From: Ceratobasidium sp. AG-K
Lineage: Eukaryota > Basidiomycota > Agaricomycetes > Cantharellales > Ceratobasidiaceae
Reading direction: 5' to 3'
Assembly (NCBI GenBank): GCA_037039685.1
Contig: JAWNGF010000007.1
Coordinates: 992,001-1,056,000, forward strand
DNA: 64,000 nucleotides
Made by a program: the position numbers and the translations under genes. Of the stretch, positions 12,782 through 24,365 are shown piece by piece. Below the pieces are notes generated by a model that worked only from the letters and a program-made list of their open reading frames with translations, was not told the origin of the DNA and made no database searches. Numbering within the stretch: position 1 is the first letter of the stretch; every line of letters begins with the position of its first letter.

Positions 12782-15084
12782 CTACCGGTACTCTGATCCG
12801 CAATCGCCTATAGTCCTGACGAGAAGACGCCCGTTGGATTTATCCAACACCGCTTCGATATCCGCGAGGTCCTGCTTGTCGAGTCTAAACGAAAACGCCA
12901 GGTGATTGTCGCTCGTGTGTTCTGATACGCCGAGCCGGGCTCCTATTAACATTAAAGTTGAGGGCGTCGAAGGAATTATTTCAAAGCGCCGGGTGCAGAT
13001 ATATCGCCGGAAATGCAGAAAGGACGTATCGGCAGGTGCAAAGAGGATTCATCGGCAAATGCAAGCCAAGTCAGAGCAAGCACCCAGAGGAAGCACGGCA
13101 CGCACCAATAATAACCGCGCCCACAAATGTGTGTTCGAGAACCCAGCGGGTGGACACATTGGCGATGCTGACGCCTCCGTGTCGATCCCCGATCTCGCGG
13201 AGGACTCGCAGTAGAGACTGGAAGAGTGTCCAGGATCCCCAGGCCGACACGATCATGTCGAGATACTATTTCCCGCATCGAGGATCGGGAAGTGCACGAG
13301 GAAGTTGCCGTGTGTATAGGAAGGTCGTCCGTGTGTTCGAAGAAGGCCGTTCGTATGGCGTGTAAATAGATGCGTGAATAATGAACGGAATGGACGGGAA
13401 GAAGTCCGGAAGTAATTGCGAATAGAAACGCAAAGATCGTCAAGTTGAGCTCGGCAACCACACAACGACGCACCTTGCGCTGCGAGGGCGTCATGGTCTC
13501 TCGGTACGCGTCGGGTTCGGGCGCGCCGAGCCACTTGTCAGCGAGGAATCCCCCACACTAGTTCGGGAGAGGCATTTAATTGTGTGAGAGTTGCGAATGT
13601 GGCGTGTGTACGGATTTAATTGGGCGAGTCCGTTCCGCCAGCGAGTGTCGATCCCATTGATTAATGAGTTGGCAGAGCACGCCGGGTGGCAAATGGGGAG
13701 GTTGAGTTGGCGGATAGAATTAAGTTGGCGGTTGCGATTGAGTTGGCGAACAAGATCGGTGAGTTGGAAAGCAAAGTCGAAAGAACATGAGTCATGTGAG
13801 TTGGCAAAAAGCAATAGGGACACACCAAACTTCCATACGTGAGGAGCTTTATACTGTGCTTTGCGCACACATCGGCCATGCCATCCAACGGGCGTGTATC
13901 GATGAGCGAAAACTAGTTTGCCGGTGGAACCGGTGACATGTCCGGTTGATGCGCGAAGTTGAGAACCGAGTCGTTTGTAGGGAACAAGGAGTAGGGAGTA
14001 GGGAGTTGCGGGGAATAAGGAGTCGTGGCGTGTAGGAAGTATGGAGTCGTGTCGCATAGGAAGGAAGGAGCCGTGTGTGGTTGGGAAACCGGAGTGGTGC
14101 GGTAAGAATAGAGCCGAATTGTCCCCCATTGTAAAAATAACTCACCTGGACCTGATTCGAGACGATACACCCCGGGCCGAGGTACGTGCAAATCTCATCG
14201 GTGCGGATGGTATCAAAGTTGCAGAGACCGATGGTGGTAATGTAACCCTCGGATTGTAGGTCTTTGAGGTGGGAGAGGGCCTGGAGGTACGCCTTGTCGT
14301 CGTAATTTTGCCAGTGAAACTAGAATACGTAAAATGGGCCGACATCCGGAGACAATAGGAGACAAGGGCCGGAGTGTAGGCGTGGTACAAGGATAATAGA
14401 GCCGTGATAGGGGCCGGAGCGTGGAGTGTGGTGGGTAGGACACCGGAAGCCGGGAAAGACAATCGCCAAAAAGAGCAAGTGAGCCAGATTGCCGAAGACT
14501 ACGTCAAGGGCCCTTTAGGGTCGATCGGATTTGGCTTACCTGGAGGACATCGACGGGCTTGGACTTCATGCGCTCGATGCGCTCGGTAATGGCGTCGAGC
14601 ACGACTTGGCGGGTGATTGTCGTCGGAGCGAATACGCACCATTTCGTGGCCCCGACGACGGTGGTAGGATTGTCGAGGCTGGCACGGTACTGGCCCTGTG
14701 GATGGTGAGCGAGACCGGGTAGAGTTTGATCCACGTACAAAGAGTAGTTCGGCGCTTCCGTAGTGGTCCGCTATGGGTGATTTAGCACTGATCGGGGCAG
14801 CGGGAGATCGACTTACCCTGGGGTGGTCAGTATGGTTCGTGGAGAGGCTGGATGCATACCATGTCTGTGGGCGGTTAGCTTAATTCAGAGTTGGCGAGTG
14901 ACTTACCAAACGCAGTATATCCCTCGGAGACATGGCGGCCCATTTCACGCTTGATGCGAGCAGAGGGGGCCGTACCCCAGGCAGGACTGGAGAGCTGCCA
15001 GAGCCCCGTCCAGACGCGAGGGACGGTCAAGGGCCCGAGGGTGGTGTGTTCCATGGTCGTGGTGGGTAAGTGGACTAGGGCCAT
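12782..15084 (-). CDS. Aldo/keto reductase, 9 or 10 exons, possible 1-nt exon
   Basis: Exons: 15084-14907, 14864-14860, 14817 (1 nt), 14770-14739, 14695-14540, 14319-14146, 13912-13826, 13557-13474, 13265-13106, 12942-12782, giving 345 aa. It is an NAD(P)H-dependent oxidoreductase of the TIM-barrel aldo/keto reductase family. The N-terminal LTVPRVWTGLWQLSS and the catalytic DMADHYGSAE (Asp and Tyr) are visible. Lys follows in VVGATKW, a His-containing FHWQNYDDKAYL, then SNQVQ/FSLIDTRP and the C-terminal VIIGARLGVSEHT. The DMADHYG motif spans the 5-nt and 1-nt exons. Without the single G at 14817, or an equivalent extra G at 14860, the frame is lost. A second Met in the first exon (MEHTTLG) may be the true start. 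The substrate is unknown. The start lies 190 bp from that of the divergent gene at 15276. Confidence 0.87.
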
Positions 15085-15275
15085 TTACCAAGCGCCGTCC
15101 GATATGAGCGGCAGCGAGTTTCAGTCCTGTTTCGCTTGTTTGCCGGAGCGGCTTTTCAGTTGATCGCCGGCGCTTTTCCGACGGAGTGGTGCGCTAGGCA
15201 AAAGCGGGGTGCTTTTTGGCTGGGAGTATATAGAGCGCAGATGTGCTCTGTGCTCAGCATCGAAGCGCGTCTCCA

Positions 15276-15967
15276 ATGCCTGCCCCCGCCCCCGTCTTCA
15301 AGGCCCGCCCTGTACTCGGCCATGTGTATGTGCGCTCTCTATGTGTTGACGTAGCTCATGTCTCTGCAGGAACCTCATGACTGACACCCTGATTGCCAAT
15401 TCCAACGTCGACGAGTGAGTCGTCTGCTCGCTTGTATTCGTCTACTGACCATCCTAGTCTCCGCGCCATTGTGCGCTCGCTGCTGGCCACTGGCCCTCCC
15501 AGCACAGCCTCGGCATTCTCCGCCGTCGCACGCACCCGCCTCTCCCAGAGCTCAAAAACACCCCCCCACCCGTCCTCGCTCTTCACCCACGTGCCCGGCT
15601 CAGACCCCCGCCCGACCCCCGCCCTCTACGATCTCCTCGCCCGGGCACGTGCCCACTTTGGTGCCGGCATGGCCATGCACTCGCTCACCCTCCTCGTCAT
15701 CATCGTCCGCGCAACCGTCGACCTGCGCTGGACCGAGGACGGCCCACTCGCAGATACCCTCGCCGTCGTCGATGGGGACATTGCCCAGGCTGTCCAGTCG
15801 GGAAAGAGGAACTCCTGGCGGGGCGTGTTGAGGACATGAACCTCGCTCGAAAAGTCGTTGATGAACTGCGTACCGCTATGCGCGAGGTCGAGCTCGTCGT
15901 CGAGCTCTGGGGCGCAGACTTTCCCTACGAGCGCGGGCTCGCCAACCTCGAGTCCCTCAAGCTATGA
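15276..15967 (+). CDS. Conserved fungal protein of unknown function, one frameshift
   Basis: Exons: 15276-15325, 15370-15414, 15458-15967. The first encodes MPAPAPVFKARPVLGHV. Phase at both GT-AG junctions is correct; a shorter first donor would give an immediate stop. Frame is lost at the G run 15800-15802: before it the frame reads IAQAVQSGK, after it a good frame reads EELLAGRVEDMNLARK and continues to FPYERGLANLESLKL and TGA at 15965. One extra G gives a 201-aa protein; without it translation stops at 15839. Composition is soluble and helical, with no signal peptide. I do not recognise a domain. The gene is divergent from the reductase, so the two may share a promoter. Confidence 0.65.
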
Positions 15968-17087
15968 CCCCCATCTGCCCCCATGCCCCACCATGACCGT
16001 ACCGTATTATCTCATAATTCTTAAATTAACGTTATCGCCTTGTTCATCATGTACATTCTATGCCTGCCAATTCGATCTTGTCAATTCGATTCGATTCGGA
16101 CCCTGTGATCACACTCTAAGCTGGCACGTGCACGAGCTCCCGCGCTCGACACGCAGTTCGGGCACTTGGGCTGCCCTTGACTTTTTCGTCTGGCCCTGCG
16201 GCTGGGGTCGCTCTTCTTTGCGCAGGTAAGTTCTTCTCTGGGTAGGTGCGCTCTTCTCTGGGTGGGTTGGCCCTTCTCTAGGCGTGGTTGGCTTCCTAGG
16301 CATGCGCTCTTCGTGGTACGGTTCTCCGATAGATAGATAGCACAAGTTGGGCAGTGCCTATGAGCCACCGTTCGGTAGTGCTATTCTCGGCTTGCGTGAT
16401 TGTCCAGACCTGCATTCAGGGCAGCCAGCCTCCCTGGCTTCAGCCTAGACGAGCAAAGCTGAGCCGACCGAGTAGGCTGGGTTTGTTTCCAACCTCTACC
16501 AGACTCTTTCCCTCAAGCCCTCGTGTGTTTACTCAGGCTTGTTTCGTCTTGTGTCCCGCTCACGTTTTGGGGTTCAACTATGACACTGGGGTTCCGGAGC
16601 CGAATGGCTGAAATTTGTCATCTATGCGCTCTGGGAATTACCGAGGCCATTGCATAGCCGTCATGCGCTCAGCCTCACAAGCTATCCCCGCCGCACCCAA
16701 AAAAACTGAGATTGAAACTCCTACTGGATTCTGGAATCTCCCCGACTGGTTTTTCCACATGGTCTGCTTTCACCTCGGCAGTCTCACTGACGTGCAATTT
16801 CAACCCGCCCAAACTGCCGCTCGCCACTACGATTTACCCACTTCACTCTCTCAACTGTTTCTCCAGTTGCTCTAGTATCGGACTTTGTACCTGTTCTCGG
16901 ACCTCTCTGCTTGCCACACGATTCGACAACTGTTGTTCCGCCATTGGAACGCGCTTAATCGGCCAATTAAGGAAATACTTTCCTGAAACGCTATACTTTC
17001 CGATCCACCAGCAAACCGATTTGGCCCGACAAGTTCAGTACCCATCGAGTACCTTTGTCCAACCCCACATTCCAAGTGCGTTATTCT
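15968..17087. other. Intergenic; possible small CxxC ORF on the minus strand
   Basis: Mostly no gene. A minus-strand frame at 16368-16081 starts MAHRHCPTC and ends near a CPNC motif, giving a CxxC...CxxC pattern. Between them lie about three imperfect 17 bp tandem units (around 16200-16285). Support is only the ATG and the cysteine pattern. Confidence 0.25.
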
Positions 17088-17660
17088 GATAAATTATCTC
17101 GTATACTCGCGTACAGCAACCGCCACTCGATCCTTACACTTCCATCAAGCAAACACCTGTCCATGCACGATACCATGGACCAAAGCAGGTTCTGCGCGTA
17201 CAAGGTCGGGGATATACCTTATGTCACCCAACCGGTCTGGGGTACCTGCAAACGAAGATCTGAGCAACTTTTTTGGGGGGTCATTATGATAAACTATTTC
17301 GTGCACTCGCGTACAGCAATTCCTACACTTCCATCAAGCAAAGTTGACATACCAAGCACTTGACTATGGACCAAGAACACTTCTACACGTACAACGTCGG
17401 TGATATGCCTTATGTCACACAACCAGTCTGGGGTCCCTACAAATGAAGATCTGAGCGACTTTTTGGGGGATCATTATGATAAATTATTTCGTTCACTCGC
17501 GTACGGCAACCCCTACACTTCCATCAAGCAAACTCGATATACCAGGTACCATACCATGGCCTAAGGAAGTCTTTGTGTGTGCATCACCAAGAATACACCT
17601 TATGTTACCACCTATTTTGGAGCTCCCGTACTTGAAGATCTGAGCGACTTTTTTTTTTAA
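17088..17660. repeat. Three diverged tandem copies of a unit of about 190 bp
   Basis: Units begin at GATAAATTAT/GATAAACTAT at about 17088, 17288 and 17478. Each contains the ordered landmarks CACTCGCGTACAGCAA-like, CACTTCCATCAAGCAAA, ACCTTATGT and GAAGATCTGAGC, the last followed by a T-run. Spacing is about 200 and 190 bp. Copies differ by many substitutions and small indels. No coding frame is conserved across units. Confidence 0.85.
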
Positions 17661-20600
17661 CATTTGACTTGGCGCCCCGCTTGAACCAATTATTAGCCAT
17701 CCCAATCAAAAGTTCCTCTTATCCTAATAGACAGGATACCCACTATCACTCAAATGTATGCCTTCCCGCGGGCCTGCACGGTTCGGGATCTTTGCCACCG
17801 AGTCCAAACCGCTCCTTGCTCGCCACTCTTACCGTCCCCGAGCCATTAAACCCCCGAGCTGCCTATCCATGCTTGATTCCCTCGGCTCTTCCGAGCACCT
17901 GATATTTCGACAACCTGTCTAAATCTTCTTGGATTCCCGAGTTGCCACTCAACCACTCGCCACTTGGATATCCCCATTTTACCTATTTAGTAATCACCAA
18001 ATTTGTTTGATACCCTCGACTTTACCTGTTTGATACACCGACGCTTGTACACCGACGCTTGTACGCCGAGTTTGGCTAGAATTCCTTCTCACCGCCCAGT
18101 CCAGACCAGCCCGATATTATTGTGGAATTGCTGACCGATCAAGGGACCTGTGAACTTTTTGCTCGGAGTGTAGGTCATCCGATTCAATTCGGCTCGACAA
18201 TTATCTACATGCTTCTAGACTTGTGGCCGTATAAAAGTGAGAAGTTTGATCGACTTGAAGATGGGATTCAGGGTGACGTATATGCGGCGTCGGGGGTTGC
18301 CTCCCGAGGACTGTGGACACCATCAAAGTGCCTCATCTATCGCGTTGACAAACAGTACCTGGAGCGCACTCGAGTAAATTATGCGAGCCCACGCTCCATA
18401 CGTTGCTGCGGAAATCGTCCAAAATGACGGAAATCACTCGCTTAGTCGGCTACTCGAGTTCAGCCCCGGGCATAAAGCCCATCCGTGCGGCTGTGCATAT
18501 ATGAACGATCGGTAGTTCATGGGCGCGATGTGGACGCAGGTAAAGAGCATACATCTGTCCTTGCCAGCACTCTCGAAATTGCCAAGGAATTTGCGCATAA
18601 TTGCGATGGATGTGGCAAAGCCTGCGAACCCATGGAAGTCCGATCATCTGCACGGTATCCTGGCCGAACCACACAGCGATCAGCTATATCCGCTCAAGTG
18701 CAGCTAGTCGCAGGGACGCATCCAGTTGGAGCTTGGATTGGTCATTCTCGGGACCTGCCCACTGCTATATGCGTTGTCCCCAGTTCTGAAAAATTCCTGC
18801 CCGAATTCGCCTATATCCCGTCTTCCTTGCTCCCATCCGGCGTCTATACGTCTTCTCGAGGCCGCACCTAACTCGTACGTGACTTGCCAATTTACGGCAG
18901 GCTGACTGGCACGCGACATGGATCCACGATAGCTGCATTTCTCATGATTGTGGAGCCAGGCTGCAACTATTTCGGTGGCCCGGGGAACGTTGGCCGTGTC
19001 GGCATCTATACGCCATCCAGACACGCTGGTGCCATCTTGGTACGTGCAGCCCGTTTGTTGGCCTTAAACCCGAGCGCGGGGTCGCCGTGCTCTCAACTAC
19101 CTACTAATAGCGATTCGGGCGCCTTCTAACCGGCTCGATTCGACAAGTTATCGAGTCATGTACGAACATACAGTCACTATATTGGTCCGAACCGAGAGCT
19201 TTATCCTGGTGACCTCACTATTTCACGAGAACACTAGTAGTATGCACACACCTTGCCACCTGCATATGAGGTGAGAACGGCAGGGCAATTCAATTTTCAA
19301 CCTCGCCCAGGCTACGTTGACACCGTTTTTAGATATCTCGCCTTCCCTCCATCCCATGCTCGGATCATACACCTATGGCCTAGTTCAAGTTGGTCCTCCA
19401 ATCATTATCTCAGAGCCCGGTAAACTATCGATATTGTTAGAGGGCCGGTTTGCAGCACTCATCAGTACTAGTCTTGCTCGTCGTGCCTGGATTCCGCCAC
19501 AAATGAGACTATCAAGCACCAGCGAGATCGAAAAAGCCGAGCATTTCATCGGTAGACCCCACGCAACACGGTTATTGTTGCTTTTCCGGTAACGTCGGTC
19601 TTTCTCCGCTGGACCCCTGCCCCCGGATCGCTTCCAAGTCGGCATCGTCTGGGGTATGAGAGGATATCGCTCGTACCTACGACGTAATCTGGCTAGAACT
19701 GGATGGATCCCAAATGTGTTTTACGTGGAACTGGCTCAGGCCGCCCACATATCATATGGATTGCCCCGACTTGACCGAACCTCGCAAACGGCCGCAACAG
19801 CGGTTCGATCAACGGCACAACACTGACTGGGCATTGTTTTTGTGCGCGGCTGCTCTGAAATGCTACCCCTTTCCATGATTCCTGCTACAAGAAACTACAT
19901 CCACGTGCTGCGGCGGGTAAATTCTGATGCTCAGTGTGAAAAATACCCGAGCTGGTCTTGTTCGCTTTCAGCATTTTTGGAATAAGCGCAACCATACGGT
20001 CCCTGCTTTGGGCTTTGATGAAATTACGCCATAGACATCCTCGTAGCCCATTATTTGCGGCCTAAAAAGTTCTCGCCTCGGGCTCATATCAAACGCAATA
20101 TCAGTTCCTAGTTTAATTTCACATCTATGGCTCGCCTAAATGCGAAGGGGATGGGCGCTTCCTCGCGAGCCGGTTACCGATTAGGGCAATATAGCACCGG
20201 TGTTTCTAAGACCGGCTTTCCTTTTCTCCGATTAAATGGACATGAGCGTAATGCTCCTATCTCTTAGCGTCTCCCACGTAGTCTATGCAGAGTGAGTGGC
20301 GCAGGGTCAGCAGACTCCACCACTTGGCTCCGTGGGACAAATTTGACCGTTTGTGAGACTCTTTCCTTTGAGCACGGCTCGGTTCGGGAGGGTATCCGAA
20401 CCCGAGGCCCGGCCTATGGTACGAATCGCGGGGATCCCCCAATTTGGAAGTTGTCGTGTTCACCGCGGTTCTTCTCCGATCATGTGGTCTTGCGACACCA
20501 AACTAGGTCTTACATTAGACAGCTAAATTATGACCAAGGCAAATATCCCCCTGAATATATCGGTCGGCATGCATCAATACTACCATCAAGCTTAGCTAAA

Positions 20601-21771
20601 ACACCGCGCAACAACATATTGTGGCACATCTTGTGACTTTACGAAGTCAATTACTCAACCTGAAACCCGACCCGGCCCTGCATGTCCTGTGCCACCGAAA
20701 CCGGCCCGAGTTTTGAGTGGGCATTGGGCTCTCTGAGGACATACATTCACCATCCACCTCGGAGTTGAAAAACCACCCATCAGAATTGAGAAAAGCAGAG
20801 GCCGTATCAAGCGGCCTTTTGATTTCGACTGATCGCCGCACTTGAAAAAGTCTTAGCGCACGCGATCTCTGCATTGATCAGGTACCTTACCACCCAGCGT
20901 GACTAGCTACGATGTGGTTGTGAAACGGGGGTTACAAATGTTTTGGTTCCCATGGTGTTCTCATCCAAGAGCTTTACCTTGGACCTCTGAGCCGACTGCG
21001 GACGACGATCAGCGAACGTTGTCTGTAGAGCGTACTATTGAACTGCCGTATCGATCTGATTTACTGATTTATATGCGCGCCTCCTCGCACCCTGTAGGTA
21101 TATTACCTTTCCGACGGGCCCGGCCGTCTCTCTGCAACTACTGCGCTTGCCTAGATTCAAGTTTCTCAAACAATGATCGGCTGGCCATTGCTGCGGCTGC
21201 TTGAGCATTCTGATCCTTCATTTCGGCCTCTCGTGGTACCCAGCGGTTTAATCTGGAGGTAGGCTTATTGATGGAGCAATTGCAGATACCTATCGCCCGA
21301 TGAGGATTTGACAACGCTCGTGGATGCCATGTCTCACGCCAAGTGGATCCAATCTGGGTTTAGACTGGATGAACACATTCAAACTTTTTGATGGTCCTGG
21401 CTCGATTGTTTGGGACTCAGAGTTCTGGAATTCTTCACGTCGTAAGTGGTGAGGAACGGAGACGTGGCTCCCGTGATATTCCTTGCTGGCTGCTGATACA
21501 TCGAATTGTGGCACATTCAATGGGCAAGGCAGCCGAGGCATAGCGCGATCAGGAAGCTACGTCATGGCCCCACCTGTTCAGAGTCGGACAAGTGAGTCTT
21601 CCAATGATACCTGATTGAATTGATGGCGGCCGATTTTTGGATTTCAGTTCGAACTAAAAAGTATTCATTACAGTACATGAGCAAACAAGCAGGCATGAAA
21701 CCGAGTATACAACAGAGCATATTCTAAAATAACTATACATACAGACTCCCCAAAATAACAATTTAGTAGCT
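17661..21771. other. Gene-poor stretch, nothing recognised
   Basis: About 4.1 kb with only short frames (largest about 130 codons) on both strands and no family, RNA gene or repeat termini that I can identify. Base composition resembles the intergenic DNA elsewhere. It could hold decayed transposon sequence. Confidence 0.4.
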
Positions 21772-24365
21772 TCATTCGAATGCACCTGGAACCGAGTTTG
21801 ATTTGGAGTGAGAGCGACGAAGGCGGGGTGGACTCGGTGGCATTGCGGGTAATGTGGCAATAGAGGAGCTAGCTCGGAGCATGATCGCGTTCTAACGATA
21901 AGAAAAGTAAGAAAAAACGCCAAGTAGGTCTCGGAAAAGGATTAGACTTGTGACTTGCCTGCAAGCTGTACTTGCCCCTACGGGGGTTGTTTTGGCTCTC
22001 CAGTGATGATCCAGATGCAACAGTTGAGAAACACTTTCGGGCTTCCGGATATTGTCCCAGTTCTTCATAAAGCCGCCCAAGTTCGTAATCTGAAACGAAT
22101 CCATCAGTTATGCGGTCACATAGTCGAGGCATTCGACTTACGGGCGAAATATGCAACCCAGTACTCCTGCCTTAGTTTTGGACCCGAGTCCTTTGCTTGT
22201 GTGAGCAAGTTGATTGTTTCGTTCTTGTGCTCTTTTTTTGTAGACTCGACACTGTTAATCCTAATTTGTTGCTTCTCATTAGGGGTAACAATATCCTCGG
22301 AATTAGGGAAATCGATGTGACGGTAGGTAGCGGCGAGCAATAGATTGATCAGCTGGCGGTCGTCTTCGCTCGCCGACGATCTCGGATCCTTGAGAGGTTC
22401 GAGGACACGAGCATGCGTTGCTAGCGCGTTTCCTGTGGTCCGGTTTGTTGCCTGGAGCATGTATGCCAGCTCAAGTGCGGGAGCAACTAATTTCCCCTCC
22501 TTGATGTATCGCTCCGCCTTTCTCGCGGCAAATTTCTACATAAATCATTACGTCAGAACGGGATCTAATCAATGATGAGTGCACCTGGCCTACCTCTAAG
22601 GGTATAGATTTTCCTGCAATCCTCTGTAACAACTTAGGCACTTCTTTCATAAGCTCGTCCGCTTCATTCTTCTCCTCTTGAGTGAGATTTCCAGCTTGTA
22701 GAAGACAAGCGGCTCTTCCGTACGTGTAGATCGCCTGATACGGTTAACCAGATAATATGATGCGCGAGGTGGTGGCGTCAAATCTCGGAACAATCGAGGT
22801 GAAAATGCAGAGGTCCCACCTTGCTCCACTTCGACGTTCGCTTCATCTCGCCCCAACAGGCTGCGCTTTCTTTCCACTGACCCAGGGCCAGATGACACAA
22901 GGCCATTTCCCAAAGCATGATCGAGCCTAGTTGTTCGTATCCCACTTGGCCCACAATTTTGGTCTTTGCATCTTTGTATACCTTGATCGCAAGGTCAGGC
23001 TGAGATCTCGTTACATGCAATCTCCCTTTCCCGAATAGGAAAAATATGCCTATTGACCAGGATAAGTCATCCATGAACAAAAATGAAAATCGCGGTCTGA
23101 ACTCACTGTCTGGATATTGTTGTAGATTCCATTCTACGATGTTCTCGGCTTCCTGCACATCCACTCCCTCCCGAGTGAAGCCCGACATTACGAGATGAAA
23201 TATGATGAGAACCAGGTCACACAATGGACGCCTTGCGCCTCCCTTTTCTTTTGAGACGCGCGGTGTTCGTTGATTTCGGTCTGCACCTTTGTCGTTTCCC
23301 CAACCACCTGCTTTTCGGAGCAGTTTCAGGGCCTCAAATCGATCTCCTCTGTAGCCGAGCAAGTCCGCAAACTTGACGAATCTCTTTTAACTTCGCCTAT
23401 GGGCATAATTAGAGTACTCACAACAACTACGCGGCTGGGAATCATGCTGAACACCAATAAGCACATTCCCATGCCGAGGTATACGCCCGAGCGAAAGTCG
23501 TCGTCTATGTCTTCGACCGCAGAGGTAAGAGGTATCTTTGCCTGGACTTGACTATCATACTCTTCAAGGAACGCGTTTAGAGTTCGATAAATTGCGACTA
23601 CAGATCGAATGTTTAACCTAGTTGTGTAGGGCAACTTTAGCTTAGTCATCCTCAAGGCTAATAATACTCACGCTTCCCGGAGAAACGACATCCAATCTCC
23701 AGAGGATACACTAGGTAGGGGTAAGTGGGGTGCGGGATTTGGGAGGTTAGAAGCCTACAATCCCATAATTGCTTTCTCAAGCAAGCACTCGGCATATACA
23801 AGCTCGGCATGTAATTGCTCTATGCTCATACGTCGGCAGTTAGACAGTGATGAGTCGAATGGGAAACTCGTTAAGCGCGAGGTCCAAGATACAGAGAGTC
23901 TACATTGGTCGGCCAAATTTAACGTTTCTTGTACCATCCGCTGGGCGTCTTCGACATCCTGACGAATAGTAAGTCTCAACAGATAGTGATATACTTTGGT
24001 TCACATACATCGTGCTCAAAGCTCATGAAGGCTCTCATCGAACGCATGAGCGAAGCTGCCGTTCGAACGTACAGTCTTTGATCCTCAAAGTCCTCCCGAC
24101 GTTGGCATGCCTTCTCGGCCTCAGTCATCTGATTATTGAGAAACATCTCTACGATCGTCTTTATGAATGGTAGGTCCTGAGGCAAAGTGTTTTTTCTAGT
24201 GGGTGGCATCATGGTGGCCGAACGACGGAAAATCATTGCCCGCCGGGGGTTTGGCTGGCTGTCAGGTGAACGATCAACTGTTCCCGTGTTGCCAGGGATA
24301 ATATTATCCGCAGAGCGCGAGTTCTGCCGTTGGTATGTATGGGCCAGATCGGATGGGCGGTTCAT
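21772..24365 (-). CDS. IML2/TTC39-family TPR-like protein (DUF3808)
   Basis: Exons: 24365-24009, 23958-23759, 23710-23672, 23617-23422, 23383-23107, 23049-22820, 22734-22594, 22535-22142, 22089-21959, 21891-21772, giving 694 aa in one frame. Family landmarks in order: FIKTIVEMFLNNQMTEAE, MSIEQLHAELVYAE, FRSGVYLGMGMC, LLGYRGDRFEAL, IFFLFGKGRLH, KSIPLEKFAARKA, YELGRLYEELGQ and RGKYSLQNAIMLR. Yeast IML2 is linked to clearance of protein inclusions and to mitochondria/lipid droplets; the role here is inferred from homology. The start is uncertain: ATG 24365 is the first in frame after an upstream stop, and ATG 24236 is a good alternative. The intron 21958-21892 is GC-AG. The intron 23421-23384 is only 38 nt and should be confirmed. 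Confidence 0.85.

Noticed and set aside
14150..14190. Extra intron GTACCT...TCAG in the aldo/keto reductase
   Set aside because: Reading through gives GPGCIVSNQVQ, a conserved reductase segment, in frame.
15393..15831. Alternative overlapping frames across exon 3 of the conserved gene
   Set aside because: They are GC-rich shadows; only one frame joins the upstream exons in phase and continues, after one base, to a plausible C-terminus.
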